From positions 1 to 64,000 of the forward strand of contig JAFEMH010002573.1 in the NCBI GenBank assembly GCA_022495995.1: DNA of 64,000 bases. Direction: 5' to 3'. Positions 11,903 through 24,685 of this stretch are shown here, in pieces. The notes under the pieces are model-generated. The model was not told where the DNA came from. It saw only the letters and a list, made by a program, of their open reading frames with translations, and searched no databases. Numbering within the stretch: position 1 is the first letter of the stretch; the number at the start of each line of letters is the position of its first letter. The position numbers were made by a program, and so were the translations under genes. The DNA is from Adenophora triphylla var. japonica. Lineage: Eukaryota > Streptophyta > Magnoliopsida > Asterales > Campanulaceae.

Positions 11903-13091
11903 GATGACTGCCCGTGACTCGGTAAGGGGGTATAAACTGTTTCATCCACAACTTTTCGGAGTTTGTCCGACCCACGGCCTCTGTTTTTGCCCTGATTATT
12001 GGTGCAGGCAGGCTCTGGGGTAGTCTCCTGAACTTGTCTTATCCTTTCCTTTGCTGAAGCTCGGGGAGCGGGCACACTGGGCTCTTCAGCGGATGCAATG
12101 GCAGAGGCCCTTTCATACATCTCCTCTACGGTTTTTGGCCGGCTGGAGGCAAAATTCATTTTGAGGAAAGAGGAGCTAAGGCCACCCTCAAAACAGAGTC
12201 TGATGTCCCCCTCCTCAAGATCAACAATCTCCTCGCTCATCTTCCTGAACCGAGAGATGTAATCTTTTGTGGCCTCGTTTGGGGCCTGCTTGACGCGGAC
12301 AAGATTTGTCTTTGGTTGAGCAGGCTCATCGGCCCCAGCAAAGGCATTGAGAAAGAGGTTTCTAAACTGGCTGAAAGATTGGATGGACCGGGGCTTGAGA
12401 GCTAACATCCAAGATAGGGCCTTGCCCGTGAAAGTTGCAGCTAAGGCTTTACACATCAACGATTCGTCAGACGAGAATAGGGCCATTTGTCCCTCGAATC
12501 GTCCCATGTGACTCTTGGCATTTTTGGAGCCACCATAGGTATCCATCTGAGGGGGCTTGCCCTTCTGAATAGGTGCCCGGGCTATCTTGTCAGTGAAGGC
12601 ATCCATGGTGCGGCCACACCTCTGGGCGGCCTTTTGGTGGGTCTCCCACATCTCGTTCATAAACTTGATAAACCCGGGGCTCTGATTATCAACCTTCTAT
12701 TTTTTAGCCCGTGGAGTCATGGCCTTCTCCTTGGCCGGAGCCAAGGGTCTGGCGTGGGACTTCGCACGGCGGTTTGATTGTGCTTCTTCCCCAACCTCCT
12801 CGCTATCATCCACATGCACCACACTGCGTCTGGCCGGCTGTCCGCGATCAAGGGTTGGTTCAACCCGGTTTGCCCCCCTAGCTTGACTAGCAAGCGAGTG
12901 AGTGGGGGCTCGTTGGAAGAACCTTTGTGACCCTTGGGGGAACTGCAGTCCGCCGTTTGCCTCTATCTCAAACATCTCCATTTGAGAATCATTGATGTCC
13001 ATGGCCTCAACAACCAGTTTGGATTTTGCGGCCAGAATCTCTTGCCTCTTTAGGATTTGCTCCGGGGAGAGTGGAGTGGTTAAGGCGGTCA
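11899..13091 (-). pseudogene. Tat-lineage gag, 5'-truncated
   Basis: The first 130 codons are open, from the CACTA border to a TAG at 12697-12699. They form a charged N-terminal region (SPEQILKRQEILAAKS). The same frame continues with the gag capsid-like core (ALAATFTGKALSWMLAL, RFRKMSEEIVDLEEGDIRLCFEGG). It runs out of frame at 11899, overlapping ATGA with the next ORF; the phrase before the break (VYTPLP) is where related elements have a conserved TPL-x-SR motif. The apparent start at 13092 is not a real start: the gene is cut there by a CACTA terminus. The 5' LTR and PBS of this element are not in the window. Confidence 0.85.
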
Positions 13092-13545
13092 CTACAAGAA
13101 AAACGACAGTTACCGACGGAAAAATTCGTCACTAAATACCAAAAATCCGTCACTAAATTGATTTAGCGACGGATTTCCGACGGAAAAATTCCGTTGGTAA
13201 AACGCTCGTCGGTAAATCTTTCGACGGATTACGGACGGATCTCAATCAGCTTAGCGACGGATTTTTCCGTCGCTATTGTTTTAAAATCCGTTGGTAATTT
13301 CGTAAAATAATCGTCCAATTTAAAGCATTATGCCGACGGATTAGCGACGGATTTTCCGTCGCTATTTAAATGGTCGTTTTATTTTTCGGACCAATTTAGT
13401 GACGGATTAGCGACGGATCATTCCGTTGCTATTATTAATTAAAAAAATAATATTTTTTTTATATGCCAAATTATTGAGGGCTTTCCCGACGAATATTTCT
13501 GTCGCTAAATTTGCATTTTATATTAACAATATTATATATATAAAT
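13092..13545 (+). mobile_element. CACTA transposon terminus with subterminal repeats
   Basis: It starts exactly CACTACAAGAAAA, the En/Spm (CACTA) terminal sequence. About 420 bp with many copies of GCGACGGATTT and its complement AAATCCGTC follow (for example 13164, 13255, 13345, 13400), as expected for the subterminal transposase-binding region. It is inserted in the Tat gag. The other end (CTTGTAGTG) was not found in the window. The element is truncated or merges into the AT repeat at 13545. Confidence 0.8.
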
Positions 13546-15049
<1,504 letters not shown>

Positions 15050-15187
15050 AAACAAGGTTTTGGTAATTAAAGGGGCTTTGAGGGGCATTTTCGTCTTTTC
15101 AACACATGGCAAAATTGCAATTAAAAAGGGCAAAAGGCCTTGGCCTTGGCCGGCCTTGGCCTTGGCCGTTGCCTGTAGGGGAGTTTA

Positions 15188-15237
15188 TCCCACATTGGTT
15201 TCAAACCAAAAAAAATTTTTCTCCTGCCCTATATAAT
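15188..15237 (+). promoter_or_regulatory. USE-TATA module 1
   Basis: TCCCACATTG (15188-15197) is followed after 32 bp by TATATAAT (15230-15237). The plant U-snRNA upstream sequence element is RTCCCACATCG. In plant snRNA genes a spacing of about 33-34 bp gives Pol II and about 23-24 bp gives Pol III transcription. Downstream lie GGCCATGGC and GGCCGGCC palindromes. Confidence 0.6.
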
Positions 15238-16374
15238 CATGAAGCTGGCCATGGCAATGTCAATTTGGCCGGCCGTGGCACTTGCCCATGCCCTCGCCCT
15301 TGGCCTCGAATTGGATCGGGGCTCGGATCGGGTAATTTTGGGTCGGATTCGGGTGTGGCCCTTAAGTATTCGGGTCAGATTCGGATAAAACAATTGTTAA
15401 AATTTTCGTTAAAAAGGACTAATTTGAAAAAAAAAGGCCTTTAGTTAAATCTTTATCCGGATAAATCAAAATTTGTTAATTATTTTCTTTAAGTGGAGAC
15501 TTATTTTATTAGATTTGAAAAAAAAAATATCTTTTGTATAAATATTAATTTATTAATTATCCTTTACTAATTTTGCAATTTTTTTTTTAAGTAATGAAGT
15601 CTGAATTATTTTTTTTTAATTATAAATCATAGTAAAAAAATTTCTATTTTTTTAATTTATTATTTTTTTATTTCATTTTTTCACCTAAATTCATAATTTT
15701 TTTCTCTTTAAATAGATACTTCTTTCATTTGATTTGTACAAAGAAAAATAATCCCCTATTTTAAATATAAATTTGTTAATTATCCTTTCCTATTTTTTTA
15801 ATTTCTTTTCAGTTAAAATTACTTAAGTGTGAAGTAAATATTTTAATTATAAATTATATTAATAATAATAATAATTATATACTAAAAAAATGAATATAAT
15901 ATAAAATAAAAGTGATGGGGTATAGGATGAGGAGTTTAAATGGTTTTGAATATGTATAAACAAAATTATCTTAATATTTATTTTGGTAAGGAGAGTATAA
16001 TCATTTTAAATTGATAACAAATTATTTATTTCGGATAGGAGGATATATCAAGATGCTATTTATTTGTTAAAATAAATATTTCAAAATAATAAATTTAAAT
16101 TTGTAAAAATATTTCATACATTTATATATATATCCAAAAAATATTGCCACTTATTTTTATTGTGTCAAAAAAATTTATATTTTTATACAGAATAAAAAAT
16201 ATCAATATTAAGATATTATTTATTTGAAAAAAAATAATTTGAAATTGGACTTGCACTTGGGTCTTGGCCTTGGCTCGGCCGTGGCTAGGCAGTGGCCTTG
16301 CCTTGGATGGCCGTGGCCTTGCTTTGGCTCGGCCTTGGTTGGGCATGGCCTTGGCCATGTGGCCTTGGGAGTTA

Positions 16375-16424
16375 TCCCACATCGAAAAATAATCAAAAGA
16401 AAATGGGTTGCCTAGGTATATAAT
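16375..16424 (+). promoter_or_regulatory. USE-TATA module 2
   Basis: TCCCACATCG (16375-16384) is a perfect match to the plant USE core. TATATAAT (16417-16424) follows after 32 bp. A run of nine T follows at 16457-16465. This is the best-conserved of the five copies. Confidence 0.7.
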
Positions 16425-16538
16425 GGCTCATTATATACCAAGGCCATTTTGCATTCTTTTTTTTTCAATGTGGGAAAAATCATACTTGGCCTTGGCCGTG
16501 GCCCTTGGCCCTTGGCCTTGGCCTTCGCCTTGGTTTTA

Positions 16539-16588
16539 TCCCACATGGAAAAAATACAAAAGTTTTAGGCTTGTCTTGGTTATATAAT
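16539..16588 (+). promoter_or_regulatory. USE-TATA module 3
   Basis: TCCCACATGG (16539-16548) is followed after 32 bp by TATATAAT (16581-16588). It lies only about 160 bp after module 2, separated by a GGCCTTGGCC tract, so modules 2 and 3 form a direct tandem. Confidence 0.6.
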
Positions 16589-17117
16589 GATGCTTAAGCC
16601 AAAGGGATTAGGCATTGATATTGGCTGGCTTGGCCATTGGCCGGCCATGGCTTAGGCCTTGACCTAGGATTATTTTTCATATAATAAATAATTTCAAATA
16701 ATTTCATACAATAAATAATTTCAAATAATAAATAATTTCAAATAATTCACTTAAAAGAAATTGAAGAATTAGTAAAGATGAATTTTTTTATTTGTACAAA
16801 TGAAATGAGAAAGAATACAAAATAAAATAAAAGTGATGGGGTATAGGATGATGAGTTGAAATCTATATATATATAATAACAAGATTGGGTATGTATAAAC
16901 AAAATTATCTTAATATTTATTTTGGAAAGGAGAGTATAATCATTTTAAATTGATAACAAATTATTTATTTCGGATAGGAGGATATATCAAGATGCTATTT
17001 ATTTGTTAAAATAAATATTTCAAAATAATAAATTTTAATTTGTAAAAATATTTCATACATTTATATATATATCCAAAAAGTATTGCCACTTATTTTTATT
17101 GTGTCAAAAAAAATATA

Positions 17118-17381
17118 CTCCCTCCGTCCCGGCCGACTTAGGATTTTTTGAAATGGCACGGGGATTAAGGAAAAGGTAAATGTTGTGAGTGTAATTTAAA
17201 AATAGGAGAGAGAATGAGTGGAGGGAATAGTAAATTATAATGGTGTTGTGAGTATTAAAATAATGTAGGAGAGAGAATGAGTGGAGAGAATAGTGATTTA
17301 AGGTTTCCATTTTGGGCCGTCCTAAGTCGGGTGGGACGCCCAAAATGGCAAAAAGTCCTAAGTCGGCCGGGACGGAGGGAG
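17118..17381. mobile_element. Stowaway-like MITE
   Basis: 264 bp with TIRs CTCCCTCCGTCCCGGCCGAC and its complement, flanked by TA on both sides. The inner half repeats (gagagaatgagtgga twice) are shared with the MITE at 17914, so the two belong to one family. Confidence 0.88.
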
Positions 17382-17544
17382 TATATAATAACAAGGTTTA
17401 GGTAAATAGAGGGCCATTGAGGGGCATTTTAGTCTTTTCACAGCATGGCACTTTTGCAATTAAAAAGGACAAAAGGCCTTGCCCTTGGCCGGCCTTGGCC
17501 TGCCTTGGCCGGCCGTGGCCTTGGGCGTGCCCTAGATGACTTTA

Positions 17545-17594
17545 TCCCACATTGATTACAAACCAAAATAAAATGGTATCCCTTCCTAATATAT
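17545..17594 (+). promoter_or_regulatory. USE-TATA module 4
   Basis: TCCCACATTG (17545-17554) is followed after 32 bp by TAATATAT (17587-17594). GGCCGGCCATGG and CCCATGGCC words come next, then a run of 22 T (17677-17698), about 85 bp after the TATA. Confidence 0.55.
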
Positions 17595-17913
17595 TGCTCA
17601 ACCTTGCCTAGGCTTTGTAACTTCGGCCGGCCATGGCCCTTGCCCATGGCCTTGGCCCATGCGATTGGCCCATTAATTTTTTTTTTTTTTTTTTTTTTGT
17701 ATTTACAAAGAATATATGATTAAATAATTTTTTTATTATCATATATAATTAAAAAAATTAAAAATTTAATTAAGTGTGAAGTAATTTTTTTAATTATAAA
17801 TTATAATAATTTCGAATATGTATAAATAAAATCAGTATGTATTTACCAAGTATATATGATTATTTTTTTAAATTAATTTTTTATATACCAAGTATATATG
17901 ATTATTTAATATA

Positions 17914-18190
17914 CTCCCTCCGTCCCAATAAGTGCTTCACCCTTTTGGGTGGGCACGCAAATTATGGAAATGAGAGGGAAAAAAAAATGTTGTGAGTGTA
18001 ATTTGAAAATAGGACAGAGAATTAGTGGAGGGAATAGTAAATTATAATGGTGTTGTGAGTATTAAAATAATGTAGGAGAGAGAATGAGTGGAGGAAATAG
18101 TAAATATTCTTTGCCTAAAAAGGAAAGGTGAAGCTTCTAACGGGACGCCCTTTTGGGTAATTAGTGAAGCTTTTATTGGGACGGAGGGAG
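17914..18190. mobile_element. Stowaway-like MITE
   Basis: 277 bp with TIRs CTCCCTCCGTCCCAATA and TATTGGGACGGAGGGAG, flanked by TA. Its interior resembles the MITE at 17118. It interrupts the copy of the composite repeat that carries module 4. Confidence 0.88.
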
Positions 18191-18501
18191 TATACTATAT
18201 ATATAGATATGTATATATATATATTTGTCAAAATAAATATTTCAAAATAATAATTTTAAATTTGTCAAATATTTCATAAATTTATATATATATCCAAAAA
18301 ATATTGCCACTTATTTTTATTATTTGTCAAAAATAAATAATATTTTTATACAAAAAAAATAATATTAAGATATTATTTATTTGTAAAAAAAAATAAAAAA
18401 AATAGAAATAGGACATGGGCCTTGGCCTTGGCCTGCCTTGGCCTTGCCTTGGCCGACCGTGGCCTTGGCCCTTGGCCTTGGGCGTGGCCTAGATGACTTT
18501 A

Positions 18502-18551
18502 TCCCACATTGATTACAAACCAAACTAAAATGGTATCCCTTCCTAATATAT
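18502..18551 (+). promoter_or_regulatory. USE-TATA module 5
   Basis: TCCCACATTG (18502-18511) is followed after 32 bp by TAATATAT (18544-18551). It is a close copy of module 4, including the downstream palindromes and a run of 15 T (18635-18649). Confidence 0.55.
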
Positions 18552-18747
18552 TGCTCAACCTTGCCTAGGCTATGTAATTTGGCCGGCCATGGCCCTTGCC
18601 CATGGCCTTGGCCTATGCGATTGGCTCATTTTAATTTTTTTTTTTTTTTGTATTTACAAAGAATACATGATTAAATAGTTTTTTTATTATCATAAATAAG
18701 TAAAAAAATTAAAAATTTATTTAAGTGTGAAGTAATTTTTTTAATTA

Positions 18748-18749
18748 TA

Positions 18750-18806
<57 letters not shown>
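18748..18806. repeat. (AAT)n microsatellite
   Basis: About 19-20 uninterrupted AAT units. Confidence 0.95.
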
Positions 18807-18891
18807 TTCAATAATAAAAAAATAATACAAAATAAAATAAAAGTGATGGGGTATAGGATGATGAGTTGAAATGATTTCGAATATGTATAAA

Positions 18892-19470
18892 CACTACAAG
18901 AAAACTGGTCTTTCGCGACGGTCAAAAGCCATCGCGTAAACCCTTAAAGCCGTCGCGGAAGGCTAACGCGATGGGAAAAGCAGTCGCAATGGCAATCGCG
19001 TAAAGCCTTGTCGCGAAAAGAAAAGGTGACTGAAAAAGCCGTCGCCTTTGTCAATTATTTTTCGCGATTGCTTTTTCCATCGCGTAAGAGTTTTTTTAAA
19101 TTTTATTTATTTAATTATTTTAATTACATTTACAATCGCCTTAGCTCAGCAAAGGAGACGACAAATGCAATCGCCTTAGGTTTTAAAGAAGGAGACGGCA
19201 AATGCAATCACCTTAGGTTTTGAAAAAGGAGACGGCAAATGCAATCGCCTTAGGTTTTGAAAAAGGTGACGGCAAATGCAATCGCTTTAGGTTTTGAAAA
19301 GGAGATGTCAAATACAATCGCCTTAGGTTTTAAAAAGGTGACGGCAAATGCAATCGCCTTAGGTATATAAAAAAAAAAGAGATGGCAAATGCAATCGCCT
19401 TAGGTACTTTAAATTTATATTTTTTTTCCATTTCACTGCCCTATTTATAATTAATAATTGAATAAAAATT
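18892..19470 (+). mobile_element. CACTA terminus with tandem subterminal repeats
   Basis: It starts CACTACAAGAAAA. A subterminal region rich in TCGCGACGG and ATCGCG words follows. At about 19130-19400 there are about seven copies of a roughly 40 bp unit (caatcgccttaggtttt-gaaaaagg-gacggcaaatg). The word set differs from the CACTA end at 13092, so it is a different family. No opposite terminus is in the window. The NFU gene lies immediately beyond, so the CACTA either landed in the 3' flank or carries the gene. Confidence 0.75.
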
Positions 19471-19812
19471 AAAAAAATATTGATTAGCACAACATGAAAA
19501 TTAATAAATTTATTGCATTTAACACTGTATTATGAACCATAATCATCGTTACAAAATCCAAAAAATAATCAACCTACTAGGTTTATCAAGAAAATGTATC
19601 ATCCTACCAGGTTAATCTAAAAACAACAATCAACTTACACTTGTTCCTAGAAACTACAACTAATAACTAAAAGTTTGGGACATGTAATTGAAAGACTGTA
19701 CAATGTACACCATGCAACCTGTAGTCTGTACAACACCTCCTAGTATACTTTAATCTCATTCCATTGTTTGACAATCATCATATTTGAATCCAAACAACAA
19801 AACAATAGCCAC
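19471..19812 (-). other. 3' flank / probable 3'UTR of the NFU gene
   Basis: AT-rich noncoding DNA lies directly after the NFU stop codon (read on the minus strand). No ORF or repeat was recognised. The right part is plausible 3'UTR. Where the CACTA sequence ends is not clear. Confidence 0.4.
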
Positions 19813-19872
19813 TTACTGTAAAAGTGGAACTGCCGCGATGGATGGGATTTTCTCTCTTAGTTTCTGGATAAC
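19813..19872 (-). CDS. NFU last-exon tail, downstream of the insertion
   Basis: On the minus strand this reads VIQKLREKIPSIAAVPLLQ-stop, the conserved C-terminus of plant NFU2-like proteins. The 5 bp next to the LTR (ATAAC on plus, 19868-19872) is the target-site duplication; the copy at 37252-37256 is GTAAC. The single transition changes the usual Thr codon of VTQKL to Ile in this copy. Confidence 0.85.
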   Translation of the reverse strand, partial: VIQKLREKIPSIAAVPLLQ

Positions 19873-21580
19873 TGTTCGGTCGAAACCTAACGGTTTATTT
19901 AATTCCGCAAGCGCACGGGCTATTGTAATATAGCGGGTGCAAGTACGAGTCGATCCCACAGAGACAGGGTTTACTTTGGGATGATATTTGTCTTTATATA
20001 AATATATAGATGATTGGGGGGAGATATGAATTTGTTTAGGAAATACTAGAAAGATATAGAAAACTACTTTAACATATAATGATAGTATTCACGGGATTGA
20101 AAACAAATAATTATGCTTTAGATAAAGGCTTTTATCAAAATAACAAGGATGGTACGTTAGGCTTACACTACTTCGGGTTAAGACAGTAGCGTTGTATCCT
20201 TCACTAATTATGCCCTAACTGTTTGAGATTTCCGTTTATGTTACTCCCGCCCTATCACAAACGGGCATTCCGGCTTAACTCTAGTTAACCACAATTAGTA
20301 AGAATCCGTTAAGATCGAAAGTCAACGTTTTTCCATTCAAAGAACATCCCTAGGCCGTTGTACGACTTCTCGTGACCAATGGACAAGTTTCTTTATAAAA
20401 GAAATTGTTTTAAGATAAAAGTGCCAAGTTCAAGGATGATACGCTAAGTTGTGCTAACTACTCATGGGTCAAGGCCTAGCACATGTATTTTAAGACCAAC
20501 ACGGCCTATCTCTTGAGGGCCCGTTATGAGGCATGCTCGTCTGTCACCCGAGTAGCCCGGATTCACCTCTCGAGGGTACCGTATAATTCAAAATCCGTTA
20601 AGTCTATTATTCTCACGTAATTTCCACTAAAGGATCATCCCTAGGTCTTTAAATCACTTTCGTGATTTATCGACCTAGTTCAATTCTTAGAGTTCCGTTA
20701 ATCAATGTTTTTCTTACTTGATCAACTGAAGTTATACAACTAAAGACGTCTCCCTAATTGTAAGCATTTAAGATTTATAAGAAGAGAATTGAAATGACAT
20801 GTAGGGGAAGCATGAATATAAGTTATCGAGTTTCCAACTCCGAGAGATGGAGGATTACTCAAACCATAGAAATAAAAAGAAGTAAGTAAAGAATAGAAAT
20901 AAGGGAAGAAATACTTATTCATAATAAGAGAGACAATGGCTGGAAATAATCTTCATTCACAATCTTCAAGAGTACACAAGATTTGTCATGAATCCTTGAT
21001 AAACTTTTGAACATCGTGTATAAATTGCTAAAGTATTTTGCTATACATTCTAAGTATGATATGATCCTTTCTAAATATGTTTATGAACATTTTCGGATTC
21101 TCTGGATGTCCTAAACTGAGTACAAAGGTTTCTTTATATAGACATCTATGCTAAAGGTTGGGATTCTTCAAAGTGGTGCCTCCAAAAGGTGCCTTTTTGG
21201 AACAGTAAATGCATCGCACTACCGAGTCAAGGGAACTGCACGGCCGTGCGATCTTGGCGCCAAAAATTATTTTGAACTGGGCATTGTTGCACGGCCGCTC
21301 CTCCTTTGGCTACACGGCCGCTTCGACTGAATTTTGGCCTTTATGCTTATTTCGATGCTGTCCCTCCATGGCTTTGACACTTGATTATTTCCAAGGCTCC
21401 AATATGATCATAATTTGACTCTAAAACCTGTCTAAGAGTATAAAATCTACCAAAAGCATAAAATCGAAGATATATGATAAAAGAAGCTAAAATAGCCTAA
21501 ATGCAAACTAAATGATACTAAAAACTAAGGAAATGATTAATAAATAATGGGATAAATGACTATATAAAAGTCACTTATCA
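19873..21580 (-). repeat. 3' LTR of the non-autonomous element
   Basis: On plus it runs TGTTCGGTCG...CACTTATCA. A minus-strand TATA box (TATATAAA) lies at 21133-21140. CACGGCCG words occur at 21240, 21290 and 21313. The NFU exon tail lies directly at its left border. Confidence 0.92.
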
Positions 21581-22773
21581 AACTCCCCTACACTTAAACC
21601 TTGCTTGTCCTCAAGCAAGTCTAGGATAAAAAAGAAGATTGGAGAGGGAGAAAAATTGCAAATGAAAAAAAACGAGAATGATCCTTCAGAAAATTTATTG
21701 TTGCATGCTATTGCTTTAAATATTGTCTTTATCTTTCTATTCATATTTTTCACACCTTTAAAAATCGTTAGAAAGAAGTATTTTGGGGATATTTTAAAGA
21801 AACAATTTTAAGACAATAACCTAATATAGCATATATAGGAATTTGATCAAACAAAGCATGCTAGGAAGATGAATCTTAGATCAATTACTTGGTAAAAAGA
21901 GAAGCTTTCACTTTTTAGAGTGATTTTTGAGAAAATGAATTTATTACTTTAAAATGTACAAAGGGAAGTATAAACATTTATTCACAAACTAGAAGCTTTC
22001 ATAGAATTGTATTGCATTTTTTTTTTGAATCACGAAGGTGGAAAATGGATGATGATAGTGGAAAAATCTCATCAAAGTTTCAACAATTTTTATCTTATTT
22101 TTGCACGTGTTATATTTTTGCAAAAGACCTTTAGTTATTTTTGATCCTTTCAAGTAGGAGACATTGTGGTCGCGAACCCCATGTTCCTAATACTTAGATC
22201 AAGAATACTTTTGGATATTACTCCCGTTTTGGCAAGGAAGCATCGTCGCAGCGAACGCCGTGCCCCGAGTTACTTAGGAAATAATAGGTTTCTTTTTGCT
22301 TTTTAAGGCTTGGTGACTAAGTCACTCTTTTTAGCAATAAGATAAAAATGTCTAACTTTGATTTGATTTGCGGAAATGGAAAGATGGAATTTAAATGAAG
22401 GGGTGTGATTCAAGGGATGCAAAACAAAGTAAATGCTTCTAATAAGAAAATAAATATTTAATAAAATTTGAAATGTACATTTAAAGAAATATTTTCATAA
22501 ATTTCTTTCATAAGAACAACCAAGTGTATAAATATGATCAATAATGATTCCATCTAATCAAATGCTTTTTCTTGACAAAACCCTATATTTTGCTATATTA
22601 ACTTATGAGGCTTTTAATTTATTTCCTAAAAATATCCCTTATATTTTTCTTTTTATTAATTTCTAAGTTTATAAAAATATGGGAAGAAAGACAAAGGCAT
22701 TATTCTATAGCAAATAGCAAACATATGAATTAAACATATGGATCATCAAAGGGATTATATATATTATTTTTTT

Positions 22774-22837
<64 letters not shown>

Positions 22838-23499
22838 TTTTATTATTTTTTTTTTATATATATAAGGAAAAAAATTGCTCTACACTACATGCAAGTACGG
22901 AAATGAAACGTGATTCTAATTTAACATGCATACAATGGAAAGAGAGAAAATATGATGTAATTTAAAAAATGGATAAATACTCCCCCACACTTGAGACAAA
23001 CATTGTCCTCAATGTTTCAAGGACAAAGTAAAAATAATAAAAGAATGGGGTGGGAAATAAATAAATTACTTACATAGTGAAAAAATAATAAAAATAAAGT
23101 TGGATGGAATTTGGTGGGATAAAAAAAAAGTTGATAGAATTTTGGCTTTGGTCGGAGAGGGTGATAATATTTGGATAGTAAATTCAAAATTGAGGTTGTG
23201 GGAGATTGATAAGGAAAGGAAAAGAAAAGAAAATGGGAAGAAAATGGAAAGAATTTTGAAAAAAACCTGACTGTTGGTTTAAATGATGCGTCCTTTGGAT
23301 TTGTTAACACGGCCGCTCCACTTTCTTGAGCACGGCCGCTCCATTTACTGTTCACATTTTTTTTTTTTACATCTGCAAAATAGAGTTAGTACACAATAAT
23401 AATAATAAATAATATACAGATAAAATAAAACAAAAATATAAATAATAAAGACAAATATAAAAAAGTAAACCGTTGTCCCCGGCAACGGCGCCAAAAATT
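21581..23499 (-). other. Interior of the non-autonomous element, noncoding
   Basis: It contains a PPT module (21581-21612), the Athila-like conserved block (22150-22265), an AT microsatellite (about 22776-22830), a second PPT-like module (22980-23010), CACGGCCGCTCC twice (23311 and 23332) and the PBS (23476-23493). Short ORFs here (for example 23355-23017 minus, 112 codons, rich in Phe/Ser/Pro) show no gag, protease or RT motifs. Confidence 0.7.
23476..23493 (-). other. Primer-binding site (tRNA-Asp type)
   Basis: The minus strand reads TGGCGCCGTTGCCGGGGA, the sequence used by Athila/Tat-type elements and complementary to the 3' end of tRNA-Asp, starting 6 bp after the LTR end. Confidence 0.88.
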
Positions 23500-24685
23500 T
23501 GTTCGGTCGAAACCTAACGGTTTATTTAATTCCGCAAGCGCACGGGCTATTGTAATATAGCGGGTGCAAGTACGAGTCGATCCCACAGAGACAGGGTTTA
23601 CTTTGGGATGATATTTGTCTTTATATAAATATATTGATGATTGGGGGGAGATATGAATTTGTTTAGGAAATACTAGAAAGATATAGAAAACTACTTTAAC
23701 ATATAATGATAGTATTCACGGGATTGAAAACAAATAAATATGCTTTAGATAAAGGCTTTTATCAAAATAACAAGGATGGTACGTTAGGCTTACACTACTT
23801 CGGGTTAAGACAGTAGCGTTGTATCCTTCACTAATTATGCCCTAACTGTTTGAGATTTCCGTTTATGTTACTCCCGCCCTGTCACAAACGGGCATTCCGG
23901 CTTAAATCTAGTTAACCACAATTAGTAAGAATCCGTTAAGATCGAAAGTCAACGTTTTTCCATTCAAAGAACATCCCTAGGCCGTTGTACGACTTCTCGT
24001 GACCAATGGACAAGTTTCTTTATAAAAGAAATTGTTTTAAGATAAAAGTGCCAAGTTCAAGGATGATACGCTAAGTTGTGCTAACTACTCATGGGTCAAG
24101 GCCTAGCACATGCATTTTAAGACCAACACGGCCTATCTCTTGAGGGCCCGTTATGAGGCATGCTCGTCTGTCACCCGAGTAGCCCGGATTCACCTCTCGA
24201 GGGTACCGTATAAATCAAAATCCGTTAAGTCTATTATTCTCACGTAATTTCCACTAAAGGATCATCCCTAGGTCTTTAAATCACTTTCTTGATTTATCGA
24301 CCTAGTTCAATTCTTAGAGTTCATTTAATCAATGTTTTTCTTACTTGATCAACTGAAGTTATACAACTAAAGACGTCTCCCTAATTGTAAGCATTTAAGA
24401 TTTATAAGAAGAGAATTGAAATGACATGTAGGGGAAGCATGAATATAAGTTATCGAGTTTCCAACTCCGAGAGATGGAGGATTACTCAAACCATAGAAAT
24501 AAAAAGAAGTAAGTAAAGAATAGAGATAAGGGAAGAAATACTTATTCATAATAAGAGAGACAATGGCTGGAAATAATCTTCATTCACAATCTTCAAGAGT
24601 ACACAAGATTTGTCACGAATCCTTGATAAACTTTTGAACATCGTGTATAAATTGCTAAAGTATTTTGCTATACATTCTAAGTATG
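23500..24685 (-). repeat. 5' LTR of the non-autonomous element, first part (continues at 36729-37251)
   Basis: Near-identical to 19873-21065. It is interrupted at 24685 by the Athila element and resumes after that element's second target duplication. Confidence 0.9.

Larger units (their letters stand above)
15050..18891. repeat. Composite repeat region built of GGCCTTGGCC tracts, snRNA-type promoter modules and AT-rich spacers
   Basis: Long segments recur. 15050-15135 matches 17388-17475 (aacaaggtttaggtaa... ggggcatttt-gtctttt). 15910-16200 matches 16835-17110, and parts recur at 18225-18330 and 18838-18891 (gatggggtataggatg, tccaaaaaatattgccactt). Five GC-rich tracts of GGCCTTGGCC/GGCCGGCC words each lead into TCCCACATYG and a TATA box. 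Two MITEs interrupt the series. There is no coding region and no LTR or TIR that I can assign, so the type of the parent element is open. Confidence 0.7.

Noticed and set aside
15106..17647. ORFs over GGCC-rich tracts (for example 15106-15444 plus, 17438-17647 minus)
   Set aside because: Low-complexity GGCCTTGGCC repeats read in all frames; no protein-like composition outside the repeat.
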